A stretch of 64,000 nucleotides of DNA from Amycolatopsis dendrobii (GCF_014145675.1 NZ_JACGZW010000004.1:248001-312000), one strand, 5' to 3'; numbered from the stretch's first letter, positions 7,362 to 16,206 are shown. The notes: a model not told the origin generated them from the sequence alone. Numbers and translations are program-made.

Positions 7362-9158
7362 TCACCTCGTCCAGAACCAGCGTTGCGGCAGCAGTTGCCC
7401 GGCCATCGGGTCCTGAGAAACGCCGTGCAGCGCGGTGTCGATCGCCGACACCTGATACGGCGGATTCGGCAGCCACAGCACCGGAAGCTGCTCGGCCAGG
7501 TAGGCGCTGTACTCGAGCATGGCCCCGTTGTCCGACGCCAGGTTGGTGGCCGAGATCAGCTTGTCCGCCTTGGGATCGGTGTAGCCGCCGAAGTTCGTGC
7601 CCGCGCCGGTCGCGAACAGTTCCTCGCCGCTGGGGTTCGCCGAGAAGTACCAGCTGCCTTGTGTGCCGAAGTAGGACAGCTGCCAGCTGCACGAAGGGTC
7701 CGTCGGCTTGCACGTGGTTCCGTTGGCCAGCACGGTGTTCAGCGGCTGTGCGTTGATCTTCATCTCAATGCCGGCCTTGGACAGCTCCGAGCGCAGTTCC
7801 TGCATGGTGCCGTCGGTTTCGTCGGAACCGGATTCGGTCAGCATGGTCAGCGACAGCCGGGTGCCCTCGGCGATGCCCTCGCCGCATAGTTTGGCTTCTG
7901 CGCAAAGGAGAACGCCGTCTGATCCGGGTTTCCAGCCGTGGTCGGCGAGCAGCTGCTTCGATTTGTTCAGGTCGAACGGGTACGGATTGGTCTTTTGCTT
8001 GGGCGACAGGTACTTCGTGTCGTTGTCCTGCGGGACCGGGCCGTAGCCGACGCGCGCGGCACCGCGCCAGATCACCGAGGTGATGGCGTCCTGGTCGACC
8101 GCGTGCTGGATCGCCTGCCGGACATACAGCTGGGAAAACACCTTGCCCAGCTTCGGATTGTTGAAGTTGTACGGCGAGTACGTGATGGACCAGCCGTTCC
8201 ACGGTTCGACCCGGTAGCCCTGTTCCTCCAGCTTCGAGCGCTGGCCGAGGTTCGACGTCGGCAGGTAGCCGTAGTCGACGCCGCCCGCGCGGAGCACGTT
8301 GTACTCCGCCGAGGAGCTGGTGAAGGTCAGGAACCGGACGGTGTCGATCTTCGCCGGGTCCGGGCCGGTGTACTTCGGGTTCTTCCGCAGCGTCACCTCG
8401 CCGGAGGTGGTGAACCCGGCCAACGCGAACGGTCCGTTCACGACTTTCCACAGTGGATTCGTCGCATAGGTGCCGAGCTGTTTCGCTTGGCTGACCAGGA
8501 AATCGAAGACCTGCTTCGCGCCGTCCGGCGTGCGGTCGTGGTCGCCGACCGGGCCCGCCGCGCTCGTGCGGTCCCACGAGTGCGGCATCGGGACGATCAG
8601 GCTGAGCTGGTTGGCGGTGAACCAGTCGGGGTTGTACGCCTTGTCCAGGGTGAACGTGAACGTGTGGTCGTCCACGGCGTGGAACCCGGTGATGCTGTCC
8701 GGGATCAGGCCCTTCGAGTACTTGCCCCAGTTGTCTTTGCCCGCGCGGGCGAGGTTGAGCCAGAACTCGACGTCCCTGCTGGTCATCGGCTCGCCGGTGG
8801 ACCAGGTCAGCGGCTTGAGCGTGATCGTCACGGTCTTGCCGTCGGGGGAGTAGCGCGGCACGTTGGCGGCGCTCGCGGCGTCGTCGAGGTTGACCGAGCC
8901 GGAACTGGCGTCGTAGCTGTACAGGGGCACGTACATGGTGGACCGGATCATCCCGTTGTACGACCCGCTGTAGCCGGGAATCGAGAACGGCATGATCCAG
9001 TTCGGCGTCGCCGACGGGGGCATCGCGAACCGCACGGTCCCACCGGTTTTCGGGGTGCCGGAACCGCCGCCGTGCGGTTCCCGGCTCGCCGCGCAGCCGG
9101 ACAGCGCCAGCGCGGCGAGCGTGACCCCGAGCGCGGCGCGCCACGGGCGTCGAGCCAT
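7362..9158 (-). CDS. Solute-binding lipoprotein of ABC importer (SBP family 5)
   Basis: This 598-aa extracytoplasmic lipoprotein binds the solute and delivers it to the permease pair. It has a short signal with lipobox LSGC (Cys22), and the family-5 pattern including FTLKPLTWSTGEPMTSRDVEF-type sequence and ALVSWAYNPD-like YNPDWF. Family members bind peptides, nickel or oligosaccharides, so the ligand is not fixed. I chose the ATG at 9158 because GGAAG sits 8 nt before it; two ATGs upstream lack good spacing. First gene of the five-gene operon. Confidence 0.9.
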   Translation of the reverse strand: MARRPWRAALGVTLAALALSGCAASREPHGGGSGTPKTGGTVRFAMPPSATPNWIMPFSIPGYSGSYNGMIRSTMYVPLYSYDASSGSVNLDDAASAANVPRYSPDGKTVTITLKPLTWSTGEPMTSRDVEFWLNLARAGKDNWGKYSKGLIPDSITGFHAVDDHTFTFTLDKAYNPDWFTANQLSLIVPMPHSWDRTSAAGPVGDHDRTPDGAKQVFDFLVSQAKQLGTYATNPLWKVVNGPFALAGFTTSGEVTLRKNPKYTGPDPAKIDTVRFLTFTSSSAEYNVLRAGGVDYGYLPTSNLGQRSKLEEQGYRVEPWNGWSITYSPYNFNNPKLGKVFSQLYVRQAIQHAVDQDAITSVIWRGAARVGYGPVPQDNDTKYLSPKQKTNPYPFDLNKSKQLLADHGWKPGSDGVLLCAEAKLCGEGIAEGTRLSLTMLTESGSDETDGTMQELRSELSKAGIEMKINAQPLNTVLANGTTCKPTDPSCSWQLSYFGTQGSWYFSANPSGEELFATGAGTNFGGYTDPKADKLISATNLASDNGAMLEYSAYLAEQLPVLWLPNPPYQVSAIDTALHGVSQDPMAGQLLPQRWFWTR

Positions 9159-9249
9159 TCGCATCACTTCCAACAACTATGATGAAAGACCTTTGCCAGG
9201 CGCTATGCGGTGTCCTGGCTGTCGGGTAATCTTGCACGCGAGACGGGAA

Positions 9250-9294
9250 TTGCCAAGAGTCTTGTCGAACGGTTTAGTTACATCAATCTTGATG
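9250..9294 (+). promoter_or_regulatory. Promoter and operator of the ROK repressor gene
   Basis: TTGCCA (9250-9255), a 17-bp spacer and TTTAGT (9273-9278) make a plausible promoter. The predicted transcription start falls inside the perfect dyad CATCAATCTTGATG (9281-9294), which suits autorepression. A related half, TATGATGAAAGA, lies at 9178-9189 near the start of the divergent transporter operon. Confidence 0.5.
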
Positions 9295-9308
9295 AAAGAG
9301 GTGGCGCG

Positions 9309-10454
9309 GTGGATCCGGCCGGACCGCTGCGGCTGTTGTGGCTGGTCGCGCACGGCCACGCGAAGTCGCGCATGGACCTGGCGCGAGCGCTCGGGCTGCC
9401 GCAATCGACGGTGTCGGTGCGCACGCAGGCGCTGATGTCCGCCGGGGTGCTGAGCGAATCCGGCGAGGGCCGGTCCGCCGGCGGACGGCGGCCGAAGCTG
9501 CTGTCGGTCAACACGGAGTTCGGCCACGTCTGGGGCGCCGACGTCGGCTCGCGGCACGTGCGGATCGGCGCGCTGGACATCGCGGGCAATCTGCTGGAAG
9601 TGCACGAGCGTCCGCTGGACATCAGCCAGGAGCCGCGCGAACTCGTCGCCGGGCTGGCGGCCGCGGTGCGCGATGTGATGGCAGACGCGGATTGCCCGGG
9701 CCGCGCGCTCGGTCTCGGCGTCGCGTTCCCGGGCCCGGTGGACGTCGACGCGGGCACCATCACGCTGCCGTCGCGGATGCCGGGCTGGCGCGGTTTCGCG
9801 GTCCGGGACGCGCTGGCCGAGCACTTCGAGCTGCCGGTGTTCGTGGACAACGACGCGAACCTGCTGGCGTTGGGCGAATCCGTGGCCGGCGCGCCCGGCC
9901 GGACGTTGCTGGTGGTGAAGGCCGGCACCGGCATCGGGTCCGGAATAGTGCTGGGCGGCGAGCTTTACCGCGGGCGGGCCGGAGTCGCGGGCGACATCAG
10001 CCACGTGCGCGTGCCCGCCGCCGAAGACCGGCCGTGCACCTGCGGGAACCGCGGCTGTCTGGAAGTGGTGGCCAGCGGCGCCGCGCTCGTCGGGCAGTTG
10101 CGGGCGCAGGGATTGAACCTGGAGACCACCGCGCAGGTGATGGCCACCGCCGAGGACGGACATCCCGAAGCGACCACGGCCGTGCGGCGCGCCGGACTTC
10201 GGCTCGGCGAGGTGCTCGCCACGGTGGTCAACTTCAGCAACCCGGACGAGGTGCTGCTCGGCGGCGCGCTGTCCGGTTCGGAAGCGTTCGTCGCGGCCGT
10301 GCGCGGTGCGCTGTACGAACGGTGCCTTCCCTTGGCTACCCGGGAACTGCGGATCGACCGGGTGCGGTTCGGTGCGGACGCGGGGCTTTGCGGCGCGGGT
10401 GCGCTCGCGCTGGACGCGGTGTTCGAGCAAGCGATCAAACGGAGTGGACGATGA
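9309..10454 (+). CDS. ROK-family transcriptional repressor
   Basis: This 381-aa ROK regulator (NagC/XylR type) has an N-terminal winged helix (about 8-65, with SRMDLARALGLPQSTVSVRTQALMSAG-type helices) joined to a sugar-binding ROK domain. That domain keeps the zinc motif CTCGNRGCLE. It should repress the divergent transporter operon, and probably itself, until a sugar or sugar phosphate binds. The GTG at 9309 has AAAGAGG ahead of it; the longer open frame upstream covers the promoter. It overlaps the next gene as ATGA. Confidence 0.9.
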   Translation: MDPAGPLRLLWLVAHGHAKSRMDLARALGLPQSTVSVRTQALMSAGVLSESGEGRSAGGRRPKLLSVNTEFGHVWGADVGSRHVRIGALDIAGNLLEVHERPLDISQEPRELVAGLAAAVRDVMADADCPGRALGLGVAFPGPVDVDAGTITLPSRMPGWRGFAVRDALAEHFELPVFVDNDANLLALGESVAGAPGRTLLVVKAGTGIGSGIVLGGELYRGRAGVAGDISHVRVPAAEDRPCTCGNRGCLEVVASGAALVGQLRAQGLNLETTAQVMATAEDGHPEATTAVRRAGLRLGEVLATVVNFSNPDEVLLGGALSGSEAFVAAVRGALYERCLPLATRELRIDRVRFGADAGLCGAGALALDAVFEQAIKRSGR

Positions 10455-11905
10455 AGAAGCTGCGGATCGGGATTACCGGAATCGCCATCGAATCGAGTAC
10501 CTTCTCGCCGCATCGGTCCACTGTGGACGACTTCCGGGTGCTGCGCGGTTCCGATTTGCTTGCCCGCTATGACTTTCTCGACGCGGACTGGGCGCGCGAT
10601 GTCGAGTGGGTGCCGCTGGTCGACGCCCGTTCGCTGCCCGGTGGTGCGGTCACCGAGGAGGCTTACGCCGAGCTGTCCGGGGAAATCCTGGACCGGTTGC
10701 GTTCGGCGGGCGAGCTGGACGGGCTGTTCTTCGACATCCACGGTGCGATGAGCGTCGTCGGACGGTCCGATGTGGAGGCTTCGCTCGCGCAGGAGATCCG
10801 TTCCATCGTCGGCCCGGACGTCCTGGTGTCGGCGTCGATGGACTTGCACGGCAACGTTTCCCGGGAACTGGTCAGCGCGCTGGACCTGATCACTTGCTAT
10901 CGGATGGCCCCGCATGAGGACGCGTGGGAGACCCGCGAGCGGGCGGCGCGGAACCTGGTGGCGCGGCTGCGGTCCGGCGGTCGGCCGAAGAAGGCTTGGG
11001 TGCAGGTTCCGGTCCTGCTGCCGGGGGAGAAGACCAGCACCCGGCTCGAACCGGCGAAGAGCATTTACGCGGCGGTGGACGACGTCGAAGCGCTCGACGG
11101 AGTCCTGGACGCGGCGATCTGGGTCGGTTACGCGTGGGCCGACGAACCACGCTGCCAGGCCGCGGTAGTGGTGATGGGCGACGACGTTTCGGTGATCACC
11201 AAGGAAGCGGAGTACCTGGCCCAGTCCTATTGGGACGCTCGGCACGACTTCGCGTTCGTCGCCCCGACCGGCACCCTTAAGGAATGCCTCACGCAGGCGG
11301 TCACTTCGACCTCGCGGCCGTTCTTCATCAGCGATTCCGGCGACAACCCGACCGCTGGCGGTGCCGGGGACACGTCGTGGAGCCTGGACGTCCTGCTGAA
11401 CACTCCGGCCATTGTGGACTCCTCGTTGACCACTTTGTACGCGGCCATTGTGGATCCCGAAGCCGTCGCGACGGCGGTCGCAGCTGGCGTCGGCGCGACG
11501 ATTTCCGTTGAGCTGGGCGGAAAAGTCGACTCTGGCCCGCACGGTCCGGTCGCGCTCACCGCACAGGTGGCCGCGATCGGCACCGACGACCCGGTCGCCG
11601 GAACCGCGGTGGCGCTGGCGGTCGGCGGCCTGCGGGTGATCGTGACCGCGCGCCGCAAGCCCTACCACCTCGAATCCGACTTCCATGCGCTCGGCCTGCA
11701 CCCGCGCGAGGCGGACGTGGTGATCGTGAAGATCGGCTACCTCGAACCGGAGCTGTACGACATGGCCGCGGACTGGCTGCTGGCGCTCACCCCCGGCGGC
11801 GTAGACCAGGACCTGCTCCGGCTCGGCCACTCCGGCATCGTCCGCCCGATGTTCCCCTTCGACCCCGACATGGCGGCCCCTTCGCTCACTTCTGAGGTCT
11901 TCTGA
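10451..11905 (+). CDS. M81 family metallopeptidase (MlrC-like)
   Basis: This 484-aa protein belongs to the M81/MlrC family, named for the enzyme that finishes microcystin breakdown. It is a predicted zinc amidohydrolase or peptidase. The opening IGITGIAIESSTFSP, the segment GLFFDIHGAMSV with the likely metal ligands, SMDLHGN, and the SDSGDNPTAGG segment are family hallmarks; the C-terminal MlrC domain starts near residue 300. It is coupled to the ROK repressor (ATGA). With the importer and kinase opposite, it may hydrolyse the imported compound. Confidence 0.88.
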   Translation: MKKLRIGITGIAIESSTFSPHRSTVDDFRVLRGSDLLARYDFLDADWARDVEWVPLVDARSLPGGAVTEEAYAELSGEILDRLRSAGELDGLFFDIHGAMSVVGRSDVEASLAQEIRSIVGPDVLVSASMDLHGNVSRELVSALDLITCYRMAPHEDAWETRERAARNLVARLRSGGRPKKAWVQVPVLLPGEKTSTRLEPAKSIYAAVDDVEALDGVLDAAIWVGYAWADEPRCQAAVVVMGDDVSVITKEAEYLAQSYWDARHDFAFVAPTGTLKECLTQAVTSTSRPFFISDSGDNPTAGGAGDTSWSLDVLLNTPAIVDSSLTTLYAAIVDPEAVATAVAAGVGATISVELGGKVDSGPHGPVALTAQVAAIGTDDPVAGTAVALAVGGLRVIVTARRKPYHLESDFHALGLHPREADVVIVKIGYLEPELYDMAADWLLALTPGGVDQDLLRLGHSGIVRPMFPFDPDMAAPSLTSEVF

Positions 11906-11921
11906 ACACTTTGAGTAGTCG

Positions 11922-11953
11922 GCGCCGAGGCGGTCAGTAACTCGCCTCGGCGC
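11922..11953 (+). terminator. Hairpin terminator after M81 gene
   Basis: GCGCCGAGGCG (11922-11932) and CGCCTCGGCGC (11943-11953) form a perfect 11-bp stem with a 10-nt loop, 17 nt after the stop. Confidence 0.75.
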
Positions 11954-11977
11954 TGACCTGTGTTTACCTCCGCCGAC

Positions 11978-12008
11978 TTGACATGCAGGCATTTGCCTGC
12001 CTTACTGT
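11978..12008 (+). promoter_or_regulatory. Promoter with embedded dyad, ArsR-type gene
   Basis: TTGACA (11978-11983) and TACTGT (12003-12008) are separated by 19 bp. The spacer holds the perfect dyad GCAGGCATTTGCCTGC (11985-12000). A dimeric ArsR repressor bound there would block RNA polymerase, so autorepression is likely. Confidence 0.65.
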
Positions 12009-12012
12009 AAGT

Positions 12013-12777
12013 GTGCAACCCGACCTGGACAAAGTGTTCAAGGCGCTGGCGGATCCGACCCGCCGGTACCTGCTCGACCAGCTGCGCGAGGACAACGGGC
12101 AGACGCTGGGCGAGCTGTGCCGCCGGCTGGAGATGACGCGGCAGTCCGCGACCCAGCACCTCGCCGTGCTGGAGGCGGCGAATCTGGTGAGCAGCGTCCG
12201 CCGCGGCCGGGAAAAGCTGCACTACCTCAATCCGGTGCCGCTGCACGAGATGCAGGAGCGGTGGGTGGACCGGTTCGAGCAGCCGCGGCTGCGGATGCTC
12301 AGTGCCGTCAAACGTCGAGCAGAGGAAGCCATGAAGCCGAGTTTTGTGTATGTGACCTACATCGAGAGCACGCCGGAGAAGGTGTGGCACGCGCTCACCG
12401 ACCCCGAGCTGACCGGGCAGTACTGGGGCCACCGCAACGAGTCCGACTGGAAAGTGGGTTCGAGGTGGGCGCACGTGCGGACCGACGGGTCCGGGATCGC
12501 CGACGTCGGGGGCGAGGTCGTCGAAGCGGTTCCGCCGAAGCGGCTGGTCACCACCTGGTTCGACCCGAACGGCCCGGAGGACCAGGAGCCGTCTCGCGCG
12601 ACGTTCGACATCGAACAGCACGAGGGCATCGTCCGGCTGACGGTGACCCACGAGGACCTGCCGGACGAGAAGGCGCACCAGGACGTGTCCGGCGGCTGGG
12701 CGGCGGTGCTGTCGAACCTGAAGTCGCTGCTGGAGACCGGGCACGTGCTGCCGCAGGCTCCGTGGGAGATGCCGTGA
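12013..12777 (+). CDS. ArsR-type HTH fused to AHSA1/SRPBCC domain
   Basis: This 254-aa fusion pairs an ArsR winged helix (residues about 1-90, with LGELCRRLEMTRQSATQHLAVLEAA-type recognition helices) with a C-terminal AHSA1/SRPBCC ligand-binding domain (about 110-245). Normally the two are separate adjacent genes; here the SRPBCC pocket probably senses a hydrophobic ligand for the repressor. No ArsR cysteine metal site is evident. I chose GTG 12013, four nt after the -10 box, as a leaderless start; the ATG at 11983 lies inside the promoter. Confidence 0.82.
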   Translation: MQPDLDKVFKALADPTRRYLLDQLREDNGQTLGELCRRLEMTRQSATQHLAVLEAANLVSSVRRGREKLHYLNPVPLHEMQERWVDRFEQPRLRMLSAVKRRAEEAMKPSFVYVTYIESTPEKVWHALTDPELTGQYWGHRNESDWKVGSRWAHVRTDGSGIADVGGEVVEAVPPKRLVTTWFDPNGPEDQEPSRATFDIEQHEGIVRLTVTHEDLPDEKAHQDVSGGWAAVLSNLKSLLETGHVLPQAPWEMP

Positions 12778-12898
12778 CGGTCGCGCGGGAATAGACCCGC
12801 GGCCAGGTTTGTTGGGGTCTGGTGAGCGTCGGCTTTTCGCCGGGCAGTCGCTCACGAGGCCCCTTTCGCGTGCAGTGCCGGTTGTGCGGCCGGAACCG

Positions 12899-12918
12899 AT
12901 GCGCTACTCTCAGCGCAT
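12899..12918 (+). promoter_or_regulatory. Inverted repeat in leader of the short rho gene
   Basis: ATGCGCTACTCTCAGCGCAT pairs 7+7 around ACTCTC. It lies 168 nt before the rho-like start. The 308-nt gap (12778-13085) holds no gene. Its second half, about 12950-13070, is rich in C and T and poor in G, as Rho-loading sites are. Confidence 0.4.
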
Positions 12919-13085
12919 ACCCCAGGAAGTCGGCCCCGCCGCCCAGGGGTTCCGCCCTCTCCGCCAGCGTGAATCAACGCGACGCGGATCGGCGTTCTTT
13001 CCGAAGCCCGTCGCCTGACCCGCTTCGTCTCATCCGGCGGTCCGCCTTTTCGCGTCGACTGTCACTGCTCAAGGAGCCACAAACC

Positions 13086-14153
13086 ATGACACAGCAAGGA
13101 ATTCTCGACATCCACGGCAAGACCGCCGCCCTGGGCTACACCCCCGGCGGCCCGTCGGTGCCACTTTCAGTGATCCGCACTCACGGCCTGCGCCGCGGCG
13201 ACGAACTCGTCCTCGACGACGGCGAACTCATCTCGGTCAACGGCCGCCCGCCTGGGGAAAAGCGCCCCGATTTCGAGAAACTCACCCCCATTCACCCGGA
13301 CCAGCGATTGGTCCTGGAAACCAGCAGGCACCAGCTCACCACGCGCGTCCTGGACCTCGTCGCACCCCTGGGCAAAGGCCAGCGCGCGCTGATCGTCGCC
13401 CCGCCGCGCACCGGCAAAACCACTGTGCTGCAAGCGATCGCGCAAGCGGTAGCAGTCAACCACCCCGAGGCGCACCTTATGGTGCTGCTCGCCGACGAAC
13501 GCCCCGAAGAAGTCACCGACATGACCCGCTCGGTGCACGGCGAGGTCGTAGCGTCCACTTTCGACCGCAAGCCCGCCGAACACACCGCCGTCGCCGAACT
13601 GGCCCTGGAACGTGCGAAACGCCTGGTCGAAACCGGCCGTGATGTCGTACTGCTGCTGGATTCCCTGACCCGGCTGGGCCGCGCATACAACCTGGCAGCC
13701 CGCACCTCCGGTCGCATCCTGTCCGGTGGTGTCGATGCCAGCGCACTGCATCCGATGAAGAAAATCCTGGGCGCGGCAAGGAACATCGAGGGCGGCGGTT
13801 CGCTCACCATCATCGCCACCGCACTGGTCGGCACTGGTTCGCTGGCGGACACAGTGTTCTTCGAGGAACTGAAAAGCACCGGCAACTCGGAACTCCGCCT
13901 GGACCGCATGCTCGCCGACCACCGCGTTTTCCCCGCCGTAGACTTCTTCGGCTCCGGGACTCGCCGTGACGAGTTGATCGTCCCGCCGCAGGAACTGGCC
14001 GTCATGAACGAAGTCCGCCGGGCGTTGTCCGCGCAGGATCCTAAGCGGGCCGCGGAACAGTTTCTGGAACAGGTCCGCACGACGAAGTCCAACGCGGAAT
14101 TCATCGCCCGGGTGAACGCTTCCCTGGCCGTTCCGGCTACGGCGGCTGCCTGA
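13086..14153 (+). CDS. Short Rho-type transcription termination factor paralogue
   Basis: This 355-aa protein has the complete Rho ATPase: P-loop PPRTGKT at 106-112, Walker B LLLDSLTRLGRAYN, the Q-loop and R-loop regions with LSGGVDASALHPMKK, and IIATALVGTGS. It has a short N-terminal part with an OB-like segment (about 1-75) but lacks the Rho_N helix bundle and the long basic insertion of the normal actinobacterial Rho, which exceeds 600 aa. So it is probably a second, specialised Rho. AAGGAG precedes the ATG by 9 nt. An open extension upstream looks like leader, not protein. Confidence 0.88.
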   Translation: MTQQGILDIHGKTAALGYTPGGPSVPLSVIRTHGLRRGDELVLDDGELISVNGRPPGEKRPDFEKLTPIHPDQRLVLETSRHQLTTRVLDLVAPLGKGQRALIVAPPRTGKTTVLQAIAQAVAVNHPEAHLMVLLADERPEEVTDMTRSVHGEVVASTFDRKPAEHTAVAELALERAKRLVETGRDVVLLLDSLTRLGRAYNLAARTSGRILSGGVDASALHPMKKILGAARNIEGGGSLTIIATALVGTGSLADTVFFEELKSTGNSELRLDRMLADHRVFPAVDFFGSGTRRDELIVPPQELAVMNEVRRALSAQDPKRAAEQFLEQVRTTKSNAEFIARVNASLAVPATAAA

Positions 14154-14154
14154 G

Positions 14155-14646
14155 TTGCAGACCGAACGCCTCCGCCTCACCCCGATCGGTCCGCATCTCG
14201 CCGACGAGTTGTACCGCCTGCACCTGGACTCTGGAATCGCCCGCTGGTACGGCGGCTGGACCCGCGCCGACGCGGAAGCCCGCGCCGCGGAGATCGGCCG
14301 AAGCTGGCAACGCGACGGCGTCGGCAAATGGCTTGCCCACCACCGGGAATCGGGAGAACTCATCGGCCGCGGCGGACTGTCCTATCAGGACGTCGATGGT
14401 GTACGACGGCTGGAGATCGGCTGGGCAGTACGCGAGGCGCACTGGGGAAGCGGCTACGCCACCGAGATTGGTCTTGCTGGCCTGGCCCGCGCACGAGAAC
14501 TCGGCGCTGCGGTAGTCGTCGCCTTCACCGAGGTGCACAACGTTCGTTCGCGTGCGGTGATGGAACGACTCGGCTTCGCCTACTGCCACGATTTCCCGCA
14601 TCGAGGCGAACCGTTCGCGCTTTACGCAATCTCGCTTGATACCTGA
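14155..14646 (+). CDS. GNAT N-acetyltransferase (RimJ/RimL type)
   Basis: This 163-aa GNAT enzyme resembles RimJ/RimL: it opens with QTERLRLTPI, has an acetyl-CoA loop region around REAHWGSGYATE (a variant of the R/Q-x-x-G-x-G/A motif), and ends with NVRSRAVMERLGF. It should acetylate a small molecule or protein N-terminus; the target is unknown. The start is TTG, two nucleotides after the rho-like stop and without its own ribosome site, so it is likely made by coupling. Confidence 0.82.
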   Translation: MQTERLRLTPIGPHLADELYRLHLDSGIARWYGGWTRADAEARAAEIGRSWQRDGVGKWLAHHRESGELIGRGGLSYQDVDGVRRLEIGWAVREAHWGSGYATEIGLAGLARARELGAAVVVAFTEVHNVRSRAVMERLGFAYCHDFPHRGEPFALYAISLDT

Positions 14647-14747
14647 GCCGAGTTCGCCACTGTCGCCTAGACGGAACCGCTCCGCTCTTTCGGATTCTGC
14701 CTTCTCTCCGTCGCACCGCGAGCCGCCCATCGTCACCTGGGCAAGGG

Positions 14748-16118
14748 TCAGGGAATCGTCACCAGCCACCGATCCGTCCGCCGCCGCAGGTACCCCCACC
14801 AGTACCCGGCCGAAACCACCAGCACCCCGGCCGTGATCGCCAGGTCCAGCAGGCTCTGCGACACCAGCACGTACCCCAGAGCCAGCACCGCCGCGACAGG
14901 CACGACCGGCCACCCGGGCATCCGCCAGACCTGCGGACGCCGGTGTGCCGGCCGCCGCGCCCACAGCACGCTCACCGAAATCGCCAGATACAACGCGACC
15001 ACGGCCACCCCGGTCACGCCGCTCAGCGTTTCCACTGGCACGAAACACAGCACTGCTTCCGAGACGCCGACCACGAGCGTCGCCACCCAAGGCGCACCGA
15101 ACCGCGGACTCACCACGCTCAACGCGCGATTCACCGGTTCCGGCCACGCGCGATCCCGCCCCGACGCGTACAGCACGCGCGAGTTCTGGATCACCATCAC
15201 GATCACCGCGTTCACGATCGCCGCCGCGATGCACAAGCTCACGATCGTGCCGAAGGTCGAACTGCTCCAGCTCACCACGAGTGCGGTCAGATCGAGGTTT
15301 CCTAGCGTCGCGAGATCCGGCACACCCAGCGTGATCGCGACGACCGGCACCAGAATCACGACCGCGCTGACGCCGAGCGTCCAGAACACGGTCCGCGACA
15401 CCGTCTTGTGCGGTTCGCGCATTTCCTCCGCCAGATACACCGCGGTCGAGAACCCCTGCACCACGAACAACGCCACTGCGAGTCCGGCGATCACCGAGAC
15501 CAGTGCGATGGGATGCAGTCCGTCCATGCTGGGACGCACGAGCACTGTGGCCGGACGGTCCGCGTGCGCGAAGCCGAGCACGGACACCACGACGATCGCG
15601 ACGATCTCGATCACCAGGAAAATCCCGGTCAGCCAGGCATTCGACCGCAGGTTCACCAGGCCCATCCCGGTGGACGCCAGCATCACCAGCGCACCCGCCA
15701 CGGACGGATCGACGTGCACGAGCACTGTCAGGTAGTCGGCCACTCCGATCGCGATGATCGGCGGCACCACCAGGATCACGATGAACGACAGCACGAACGT
15801 GATCCACCCGGCGAACCGGCTGACCACTGTGGACACCATGGCGTACTCGCCGCCCGAACTCGGGACCAGCGTGCCGAGTTCGGAGTAGCAGAAGGCGATG
15901 CCCACGCACAGCAGCACGGCGAGCCCGATGGCCAGCGCGGTGCCGGTGCCCAGGGAACCGAACAGCGGCGGGACGAGAACGAACAGCGACGAGGCGGGAG
16001 TCACGCAGCTCAGCGTCAGCAGCGTACCGCCGCCGACTCCGATCGATCTGGTCAGCGAGCGGGGCGCGGGCGAACCGGCGGCAGTGTCGGTCTGGACGGG
16101 GACCGGATGAGGCGGCAT
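14748..16118 (-). CDS. APC-family amino acid permease
   Basis: This 456-aa integral membrane protein has about 12 predicted helices and the APC opening SIGVGGGTLLTLSCVTPASS. The conserved SELGTLVPSSGGEYA follows in helix 3. It should import an amino acid or amine by proton symport. The ATG at 16118 has GGAGGG 6 nt upstream; the longer open frame runs into the regulatory gap. A divergent Lrp regulator and the aminotransferase at 16961 share motifs with its upstream region, suggesting uptake and transamination of one substrate. Confidence 0.9.
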   Translation of the reverse strand: MPPHPVPVQTDTAAGSPAPRSLTRSIGVGGGTLLTLSCVTPASSLFVLVPPLFGSLGTGTALAIGLAVLLCVGIAFCYSELGTLVPSSGGEYAMVSTVVSRFAGWITFVLSFIVILVVPPIIAIGVADYLTVLVHVDPSVAGALVMLASTGMGLVNLRSNAWLTGIFLVIEIVAIVVVSVLGFAHADRPATVLVRPSMDGLHPIALVSVIAGLAVALFVVQGFSTAVYLAEEMREPHKTVSRTVFWTLGVSAVVILVPVVAITLGVPDLATLGNLDLTALVVSWSSSTFGTIVSLCIAAAIVNAVIVMVIQNSRVLYASGRDRAWPEPVNRALSVVSPRFGAPWVATLVVGVSEAVLCFVPVETLSGVTGVAVVALYLAISVSVLWARRPAHRRPQVWRMPGWPVVPVAAVLALGYVLVSQSLLDLAITAGVLVVSAGYWWGYLRRRTDRWLVTIP

Positions 16119-16172
16119 GGGGATCCCTCCGTCGGCGGCGCTGGAATTCGACGGATGGAACAGGACGGGTCG

Positions 16173-16206
16173 GTCGTTGTCAACGGCCGAAAGACGACGA
16201 AATCCG
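16173..16206. promoter_or_regulatory. Shared Lrp-site candidate before permease
   Basis: GTCGTTGT (16173-16180) and GACGACGAAATCCG (16193-16206) both recur at 16791-16843 before the aminotransferase. They may be binding sites for the Lrp protein encoded at 16307. Confidence 0.5.

Noticed and set aside
9965..11992. 675-aa minus-strand open frame opposite the ROK repressor and M81 genes
   Set aside because: Shadow frame of high-GC coding sequence; His/Arg/Val-rich with no domains.
12822..13085. N-terminal extension of the short Rho
   Set aside because: Open in frame but cysteine/arginine-rich, with no Rho_N similarity; AAGGAG at 13071 marks the start at 13086.
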